Source: Liolophura sinensis (Eukaryota; Mollusca; Polyplacophora; Chitonida; Chitonidae). Taken from it: 64,000 bases of DNA. Below, one piece after another: positions 57,101 to 64,000 of the stretch (positions are counted from its first letter, which is position 1; each line of letters begins with the position of its first letter). The stretch lies in the NCBI RefSeq assembly GCF_032854445.1, contig NC_088300.1, forward strand, positions 19,389,608 through 19,453,607, in the 5' to 3' direction. A program made the position numbers and the translations under genes. The notes beneath the pieces are model-generated. The model did no database searches. It worked only from the letters and a program-made list of their open reading frames with translations, and was not told the origin of the DNA.

Positions 57101-60100
57101 CGGTCTACTGAACAGATATTATAGAGCCAGCGGCATTGGATAATGTTATGAACACAGGCAGAAGAGATAGTGACATCGGGTATGGCTACAAACCAAAGGC
57201 GTGTACCCCTAAAAGACAAACAAATGCATTATACATGTGATTGCAGAGCACTTACTGCGCGGTGATATGCGTTGCTCAGTGACGGGCATGGCCTCAAGTC
57301 GGACTCGGGGAGCGCTGGAGGAGTGGTGTAAAGGGAAACCCTTCTGGGGCGTGCTGGAGATATCCTGGAAGGATGGAAGGATGGACATGCAGCATGCAGC
57401 ACGAGATGAAAAATCCTGAACGTGTCATGACAGTAAACAGGTAATCATGTCTACACAATATATAATGAAGCATTTATGTATCAACAAACAGAAGTGTATA
57501 TGTATGATTTCTGATTGACTGGCTTTCTTTGCACCGTACTCGAGAATATTTCACTTATACGACGGCGGCGAGAATTATGATGGGAGCCCGAGGGAAACCC
57601 AAGACCGTCGGAATGTTGCTGGAAGACCTTTCCACATACGGTGGGATGGAAGCTAGCATGAACTGGATTTGAACTCATAGCGACCGCATTGTGGGCTGCT
57701 GGGTCATTGCGCCGCGCTGGCGTGTTAACCCTCTCGGCCTGGGAGGCCCCTTGTATGATTTCTGAGTGTGTTGGCTGTCATATTACAGATCACTATAACT
57801 CTTAGCCAAAGGGGTGAATTTCTGTTTTTTCACAAGTGATCTTACGTCCCCTCTGCTTCATCTCTCATAACCGTGGCAGGCATTATTTGTACGTTAAATA
57901 TACCTGAACACCGCGTAAAATAACAATGAAATAAATACGTAGGCGAAAAAAAAAATTAGAATGAGCGATAGCAAAGTTGTTACCGTATACACCGATTGAT
58001 AGAGAAATAAATCATTTTAATCCCTTTCTCTGATAAGGCGGTATCGATGTACAAATAAGATATTATATAAGCAAAATTGGCCACTGTAATGTTAACGATG
58101 GAATGGTATGTGTGCTACATTTGTGTCATTTCGCACCACTATAGCCAATATCAGCTGAGTAATTGTAAATACATAAGACGCTTTTCTCACCTTACTTCGT
58201 GAAGAAATGTGGACTTTCGTGTATTGGGATTCTATGTCCTTTACGATAGATGCGATGTCAGCACGTTTTATGGCGTCCTTTATTTGCTTGGATGGTGGAT
58301 TTTTTGTTATTTCCCTGTCAAAGAATATATATTTAAGACACAAGAAAATGCCTATGGCGAAGTCAAGAAAATGAGTTACACTAAAAAAATAATAATGTGA
58401 AAGTCTGTTGTCTGAGAGGTGCTAGAATGTGTTCTATTACTATAACATAGTAATGCGTCGTATCAGTGTAACGTTAAGTTAAATTAATAGAATATTTGTG
58501 CTACATCTATCAGAACAATCTGCTGCAATATAACAGAATACATTCTAGAATGACTCAAGCAACAAACTTTCTGTTAAACTTAACAGATTATTTTTTGAGA
58601 GTAATGGCTAAAAGAACACTTGGGGATATCGCCACATATACATGCACCGCTGAAAATATAACGTTTCAGGATTTCTTTATGTAAACCCTCCTTTGATCCA
58701 TGATTCAGGCCCCAGACCGTTTTTAGTTTAGACGAAAGATGATATAATAGCCTATTATGTATCTAATGCCGGTTGGTAAAACATTTAGCAATGGTGGAAA
58801 AGCGACATTTAACGGCTGATTTTGCGATGTAAGGAAACTATGATTATACCTGTAATACAGCGTAAGGGAACTCAGGCCAAGCATGCGAACTTCGACCCAA
58901 GGAAGACACGACTCACACAAGTACGAAATATGTAAAGTATTATGGTGGCTGAAGTATACGACCATTAATTAGCACGAAGGTTCTGGGCACTCACCATTGA
59001 AACCCAGGTATACTGACTGGAGTATTCTGTATATAAACCGTTATCACCTCTTATCAATTTACATCTCTCATAGAAGTGTTTGCTTTCTAGAAATGATGTA
59101 TTAACTCACATGTCAGATGATTTTATTTTTTTGGCAAAGTTTTGGATCGATGTGAGAAGTAAACACAAGCGCTCTCTCTGTTTGTTACTCCACATTTCTT
59201 GTAAATGGACAGCGTACTGTGAACATAAAAAGGATCAAAGACATCGAGGCCGGCAAGGAATAATTTTTAAACATGATGACAGACAACTTATGGAGGAAGG
59301 TCCTAAGATGAATAGAAACTAAACTAGGTGTTGTAAGTGCACATACATACCAAATGCAACTGAAAAAAAGGTACATTTTTAAGCTTACCTGTGCAACATG
59401 CGTTATCATTATTCGCGAATATACATTCATGTAGACACTTTTAAAATTTAAAAAATATTCTTGATTGCATATGTTTGGTTTCATTAGTATTTAATTTAAA
59501 AAAAAATTTCGTGGGTATGTTTCTTTGCGTAAGGATATCGGGCAGAGCGCATCCAACATCGCTCCTCGGATGTATATATATATATATTTATGCCGGTTAC
59601 CTGCCGGTTCAGGATTACCTGAAGGAACTCTCTCCTCTGTGACCGTTCTTTCCTGATAGTCGTGATGTACCGGTCCAGTGTGGCCATCGCCTGACTCTGA
59701 CACTCCGACATCCGACCAATGGCGATGTCAGAATGGCCCTTAGCATGCGTGACGTCAGCCAATACCTGCTCCTTGTCTCTAATCTTCTTCATGCTCTCCT
59801 GGTATTTCTTTCATTTAAATCAAATTATAATTGAAAGTAAAAGGTTTATTAGGAAAGAGTTTGTATCGTTTTTTCATGATGTCTTTTGATTTGTGGCAAA
59901 ACAACTGAGTTTGTTGAGAGTTTAATGCGATTAAAAATATGATTAAATTAGTATTACTGAGGACATTTAGTAAGTTTCGTCACGTTTTCAGTAATGATCA
60001 TATACATAGTCAAAGGCATGCAGTGAAGAACAAACAGTGAAAGTTAAATGTGAAAGTTAAGTGGCTGAAACTCTTAAATAAAAACTAATGAAGATTCCTG

Positions 60101-60737
60101 AATTTTTCCAGTGGTTTCTATGTAAAGGTAAAGAATCGAACCACAGCGACATGGTGGTTTTCGGATAACTGACCCTTACCTTCCCCTCTCGTTTAGATCG
60201 CGCCTCTCGGATTCGCTGGGTAGTCACTAGATAATTCATCTCTTTGGAAAGTCTTTCCATAGTGGGCTTAAAGTCGTGGGTCTCATAACTGAAGGATGAA
60301 CGATTGATTGAATCTGTCAATAGGCTATATGAATCTCCAATAGAACTTTACCAAATTACAACCTTTGCTAAAGGCAAAGAAAAATATAAACTGACAACTA
60401 ACATTTCGTGACTCTACGAGACGAGTTAAACTTCATAAAGTGTATGGAGGTGTCATATTTGTGGTAAGCCAGTTCTGCTTTATACCAAAAACATCACACC
60501 TAAAGCCTAAAGTGCAACGTAATACCCCAAGCATACATACACAAATTGACGATTGCACACATAATGCTTTGAGAGTTTATGGACGACTCTGTTCAATGTA
60601 CAAGACTCACCTGACAAGAGCCCTGCCCATGGTCTTGTTGTCCTCGATCTGTTGATGAATATTCATAAGGACCCCCGCCTTCCGCTCAGCGTAATCCACC
60701 AATGCTGACAGAGATTTCCTCAGAGCCTCAGGACATT
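54101..60737 (-). CDS. Unidentified helical, Ser/Thr-Pro-rich protein gene (5' partial)
   Basis: Ten coding exons in transcript order: 60737-60611, 60288-60180, 59807-59619, 59026-58995, 58314-58191, 57364-57256, 56201-55872, 55413-55171, 54621-54475, 54204-54101. All are GT-AG and phases agree at all nine junctions. They give 503 residues plus a TAG stop; the N terminus is missing (the first codon here is split with an unseen exon). The first 160 or so residues are charged and helical, for example CPEALRKSLSALVDYAER and MERLSKEMNYLVTTQRIRE, with MATLDRYITTIRKERSQRRE at the end. From about residue 165 the protein is low-complexity with many S/T-P sites (LTPNHRVL, NPSPHC, RPPTPVEQ, RLTPGTPRYTPDY) and basic clusters (RKKKRSE), as in proline-directed kinase substrates. 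I do not recognise the family and give no function. Confidence 0.8.
55630..55851. repeat. MITE-like element with GGGGCC-type ends
   Basis: Left end GGGGCCGATTCCACAAAGCCA, right end in reverse TGGGACATATTCCACAGCACC. About 220 bp, in the intron between the 330- and 243-nt exons of the second gene. The ends resemble those at 43772-43914. Confidence 0.6.
56195..57150. repeat. About 50-bp minisatellite grown from a 3' splice site, with 258-bp higher-order repeat
   Basis: Units of about 45-52 bp carry CAATATGACGGTCTCTACAG and AACAGAAATTAGAT-like parts. A longer block, starting AGATGCAGTTAGCAACACTG, occurs at 56381 and again at 56639, a 258-bp period. On the transcript each unit reads like TTCTGTTCTGTAG|AGA, closely resembling the real acceptor of the neighbouring 330-nt exon, TTCTGTTGTGCAG|AGACGG at 56201. 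Confidence 0.85.
57517..57735 (-). repeat. AATAAA-tailed SINE, reversed
   Basis: CTCGAGAATATTTCACTTATA and CGACGGCGGCGAGAATTATG at the 3' part; the TGAACTCATAGCGACCGCATT B-box region and GCGCCGCGCTGG head remnant follow. The tail is degraded. Confidence 0.75.
58995..59026 (-). CDS. 32-nt microexon of the unidentified gene
   Basis: Acceptor TATATACAG|AATACT, donor CAATG|GTGAGTG. Its 32 nt take phase 0 to phase 2, exactly what is needed to join the 189-nt exon (ends phase 0) to the 124-nt exon (enters with one base). It reads NTPVSIPGFQ and completes a Trp at the seam. Without it the frame breaks. Confidence 0.65.
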
Positions 60738-61343
60738 CTGAGTGAAATAATAATAAAAAACATGATCGGTTAGAACATTTTAAGTCGTGGTCGAGCCGTT
60801 ATCATTCTTGTCTTTCAATTGTCAGGATTCGCGAGGTATCTTGGCCATGAAATTAATTGATTCTCTCGCTTGTTAGGACTGGGACTATTGTTTTATATAA
60901 TAGCTCAAGGTTAGGCCTTGTCAACATGTTTGCGGTTTGAGCAGCCTTAAGTTCGCTGAACACCACTTGTCTTCCACCATTATGGAGTACAGATTTGTAT
61001 TTCTTATGTGGAAAGTTTGTCAAGAAAGTTCCTCTAGGTCTGGGGTTTACAACGAGCAATCTGGTTTTCCCCAGCCAAACAATTGACCGCATTCGCATGA
61101 GTGAAAAATGAAAAATTCTTGAGTATGCCGTTAAAGTGCAGTAAATCTCTCCTGTTACAGAGATCAACATGATTATGTCACAGAGGTCAACATGATTATG
61201 TCACGGAGGCCAAATTGATTATATCATAGTGGTTCACGTTATCAGGCTCCTGGGCTATGGATGACTGGAAAAAAACCTAGCCGGGATGAAAACTATTTGA
61301 ATTGGTGGAACCAGGAGGTGTGACTTTCCAGTACATAATATGA

Positions 61344-61977
61344 TGTACAGTATGCCTCCAGCAATACCAAAGGCGATGAAGCGAAGGGGCGAGGTTGCGA
61401 CGCGAAGGGGCGATGTCGCGATTCAACTTCGCCCCTTCGCAGCGCATCACCCTTTCCATCGCAACTTTGCCTCTTTGCATCGCAAATTCAGATTATCGTC
61501 TCTTCGCATCGCAGCTTCGCCCATTCGTATAACCCCTTTGTATAGCAACTTCGCCTCTTCGCATCGCAATTACCGGCCCGGATAGCACAGTTGGTAGAGC
61601 GTCCGCTTCGGGACCGGTAGATCCAGGATCAATCCTTGATCGAGTCACACCTAAGACTTTAAAAGAGGAAGTTGTAACGTTCAGCATGAAGGGGATAGTG
61701 CAACGACTGGTTGACCCGTATCAGTGTAATGGCTCGGGCGGGGCGCCTTACTTGCCTTCGGTAAGTCGTCTCAGTGAAGCAGCACTAAATAAAAGAGCGG
61801 TGGAAATCCGTCCTGCAACAAGGAGGCACATTACACGTACATGCACCCTAATGATTCCTTCGTCGTCATATGACTGAAAAATTGTTGAGTACGACGTTAA
61901 ACCCCAAGCACTCACTCACTCACTCGCATCGCAATTTCTCCCCTTCGTTTCATCGCCCTTGGTATACTGGAGACATA
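61344..61977. mobile_element. MITE-like element with GCGAAG-rich centre, split by a SINE
   Basis: Terminal inverted repeats of about 50 bp: the left reads ACAGTATGCCTCCAGCAATA then CCAAAGGCGATGAAGCGAAG; the right in reverse reads ACAGTATGTCTCCAGTATAC then CAAGGGCGATGAAACGAAGG. The interior is a GC-rich array of CTTCGCCCCTTCGCATCGCAA-like units. The ACTC-tailed SINE sits inside. Without the SINE and one copy of the target site the element would be about 270 bp. Confidence 0.75.
61572..61925 (+). repeat. tRNA-derived SINE, ACTC-tailed family, full length
   Basis: Same family and nearly the same sequence as 1751-2115, lacking 12 nt after GAAGTTGTAAC. Flanked by GCATCGCAATT (61561-61571 and 61926-61936), a target duplication taken from the host MITE's own repeat. 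Confidence 0.88.
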
Positions 61978-62112
61978 CTGTGGCCAGCCATCATATATAA
62001 ATAATAGACGATATCTTCGGCTTCAAACGACCGCATTCCCGCAGAAGTAAATGATATCTAGAATTTTTCCAAAGTAATATCTCATTTATAAGACGTCTTA
62101 AGACTTCAGCCA

Positions 62113-62388
62113 GGGGCCTCCGTGGCTCAGTTGGTTAGCGCGCTAGCGCAGCGCAATGACCCAGGAGTCTCTCACCAATGCGGTCGCTGTGAGTTCAAGT
62201 CCAGCTCATGTTGGTTTCCTCTCCGGCCGTACGTGGGAAGGTATTTCAGCAACCTGCGGATGATCGTGGGTTTCCCCCGGGCTCTGCCCGGTTTCCACCC
62301 ACCATAATGCTGGCTGTTGTCGTATAAGTGAAATATTCTTGAGTACGGCGTAAAACACCAATCAAATAAATAAATAATAAATAAATAA
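62113..62388 (+). repeat. Full-length AATAAA-tailed tRNA-derived SINE
   Basis: A tRNA-like head with A box GTGGCTCAGTTGGTTAGCGC and B box GTGAGTTCAAGTCC, a conserved body with CCGTACGTGGGAAGG and CCGGGCTCTGCCCGG, and an AAATAAATAAATAA tail. Flanked by the 16-bp duplication CTTAAGACTTCAGCCA (62097-62112 and 62389-62404). Best reference copy of the family in the window. The layout resembles the MetaSINE-type elements described in molluscs, by recollection only. Confidence 0.9.
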
Positions 62389-63368
62389 CTTAAGACTTCA
62401 GCCAAAAATTCGAACACAGCTACAATTAAAATCTTTTGCTCTAGGAATCAGAAATCACTGATTATTTACCGCAGAACAATGTTTGTCATCCACAATTTGA
62501 ATTCCTTCCTGTTCTTAGTTCGGATTTTTAGCGCTTGAAATTGATGACTTAAAGGCAAAGAACACAATAGCATGAAGTACATGGCAGATGAACGGCCATA
62601 AAATATTGTCCGGGAAAATAGGTTGATTCATTTTTAGAATATTGTTCGACCTAGTAAAATGGATTTAAAACTTTGCATTCTACTTTTGCCTTTTCTGACC
62701 ATATTGCGACCAGGGCTTTTTGCCACTTGACATGCACAGATTACTGTATTTCATCATTCAAAATGCATCTTCATTTAGACCTAGAAACGAACTATTTCAA
62801 GCCGAAAATACAGCTGTGACGTCACTGACACCCACTGAGTCCCAAAAGACGACCACAGAATCCTATGTTTTAAATGTATTAAAAAAACAAACAAACAATT
62901 AATCTCTTTTCGTGGGCAGTGTTTAATTGTCTTTCATCTGATAAATATTAAGTTGCTTATAATAAATACGTCATAATAATGGGAAAATTTCAGATGACTT
63001 TAAAATTTTTATTTCTTACGTAACAAGGTCAGAAAATTGATTGACCCCGTAAACTCTGGGTAAATTAAAAGAAATTTCAGCTAAAATAATGGAAAGAAAT
63101 GTACCAAGAGGAATTATACATCACCATGGTAACAGCTTTGTCAGAAGGGCCCAAGTAGCGGACTAATTTAGCAGTACATCAATAATCGTGTAAGCGCCAA
63201 TGTGATTGGCTAAGCATGCGGCCTCATTAATATGTACATGTAGAGCTATAATATCAAACCGGTAACTTGCTTTATGCAGGGTGTTACGAACCCCGTCTTT
63301 AAATATTGTATTATATTTTTTTCATTTTGTTTTGAGTTTACCGGGTTTATATCTGACCTACATTCTGT

Positions 63369-64000
63369 TAGTTGTTCTGTTGCAAGGCTGTGACATTGTG
63401 GGGACTTTGAAAAGATGACTGAGATACAAAACTATCAAGCAGATACTACCATTGTTTGTAGAAAGCCATTCGAGTTTTCGGACAGGACAAGCAGGTCGTG
63501 CCCTAATCTTCAGGACGTTGTGGGATGTGTACTTTAAAATGGCATCCACGAGAACTGACATGGACAACTCGGACAAACATCCCGGGACTAACAAGAGAAA
63601 GGCAAGCAAGCTTTTACAAAATCCTACCTTGAGGAAAGTAAACTCACATGGTGACATACTGTTAGCTAGCAGTCAGTCTACCTATCAATCAAACCCTATG
63701 CCGACAGGCCTTGTAAACTTAGAAGGTCTTATTGACAGCAGGATTCAAAAGCATCTCGATATCTGTATTCAACAAACTGTAAAGCCAGCAATGAATCAAG
63801 CCGAATCAAGTAAGTAGTTGTTCTGTTGCAAGGCTGTGACATTGTGGGGACTTTGAAAAGATGACTGAGATACAAAACTATCAAGCAGATACTACCATTG
63901 TTTGTAGAAAGCCATTCGAGTTTTCGGACAGGACAAGCAGGTCGTGCCCTAATCTTCAGGACGTTGTGGGATGTGTACTTTAAAATGGCATCCACGAGAA
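63369..64000 (+). repeat. Direct duplication with 446-bp period, second copy cut by the window end
   Basis: 63369-63554 and 63815-64000 are identical over about 186 bp as far as the window goes. The first unit contains the start of the ORF at 63539. Perfect identity means very recent duplication, an assembly artefact, or terminal repeats of a mobile element. Confidence 0.9.
63539..63817 (+). CDS. ORF in the duplicated unit, possibly a first exon or retroelement ORF
   Basis: From ATG at 63539 the frame reads MASTRTDMDNSDKHPGTNKR, continues through a Lys/Ser-rich stretch and LVNLEGLIDSRIQKHLD, and stops at TAG 63815-63817, exactly where the second duplicate begins. A strong donor AATCAA|GTAAGT lies at 63809/63810, so this may be an exon instead of a whole ORF. 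The polar N terminus followed by a short helix would fit the start of a retroelement ORF1, but no diagnostic motif is visible. Coding status is uncertain. Confidence 0.35.
   Translation: MASTRTDMDNSDKHPGTNKRKASKLLQNPTLRKVNSHGDILLASSQSTYQSNPMPTGLVNLEGLIDSRIQKHLDICIQQTVKPAMNQAESSK

Larger units (their letters stand above)
60738..63360. other. Repeat-rich stretch upstream of the second gene's first seen exon
   Basis: No exon with a matching phase-1 donor was identified, so the 5' end of the minus-strand gene is either in very short exons here or beyond the window. The stretch contains a decayed interspersed repeat at about 60900-61140, the nested element at 61344-61977 and the SINE at 62113-62388. 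Possible CCAAT-type (GTGATTGGCT, 63200) and TATA-like motifs lie before the right-edge ORF. Confidence 0.45.

Noticed and set aside
59601-59618. Alternative donor CGGCAG|GTAACC 18 nt downstream of the 189-nt exon's donor
   Set aside because: It keeps the phase and could add six residues, but the upstream CTTCAG|GTAATC is equally good and no evidence separates them, so the shorter form was used.
61686-61877. Plus-strand ORF of 63 residues, also seen at 1867-2070
   Set aside because: Both are the body of the ACTC-tailed SINE.
1-64000. CRISPR arrays, operons, or bacterial features
   Set aside because: Spliced genes, SINEs and poly(A) signals show nuclear eukaryotic DNA; the regular arrays have no unique spacers between short repeats.

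Overview
This is a eukaryotic (animal) genomic window from an intron-rich, AT-rich genome. The tRNA-headed SINEs (one with an ACTC tail, one with a central block ending in an AATAAATAAA tail), frequent ACATGTACATGTA motifs, foldback elements and minisatellites point to a lophotrochozoan, most likely a mollusc. The species cannot be fixed from sequence alone.

The main content is one complete gene on the minus strand, 51868 down to 4799. It is the orthologue of golgin GMAP-210 (TRIP11): 27 coding exons over 47 kb, with GT-AG boundaries and reading phases that agree from exon to exon, coding for about 2198 residues. It has the N-terminal membrane-curvature-sensing helix, a very long coiled coil (one exon is 3263 nt), a GRAB-like Arf-binding region and the conserved [11 protein letters not shown] tail. 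The one break is in exon 23, which is 1 nt short.

To the right, 54101-60737 minus, is the 3' part of a second gene. Ten coding exons give about 503 residues: a charged helical region, then a long Ser/Thr-Pro-rich region. I do not recognise the family. Its start was not found and may lie outside the window. At the left edge (446-1179 plus) are what look like the last two coding exons of a membrane protein gene. Between the two large genes (52630-52794 minus) lies a possible terminal exon of a small cysteine-rich secreted peptide. At the right edge a segment with an ORF is directly duplicated with a 446-bp period.

The rest is introns and intergenic DNA with SINEs, foldback elements, TA microsatellites and minisatellites. 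The most unusual observation is that four tandem arrays each contain copies of the splice junction of the exon they abut: exons 14, 18 and 20 of the golgin gene and the 330-nt exon of the second gene. They appear to have grown out of exon-intron boundaries, leaving rows of decoy or decayed splice sites beside the real one.
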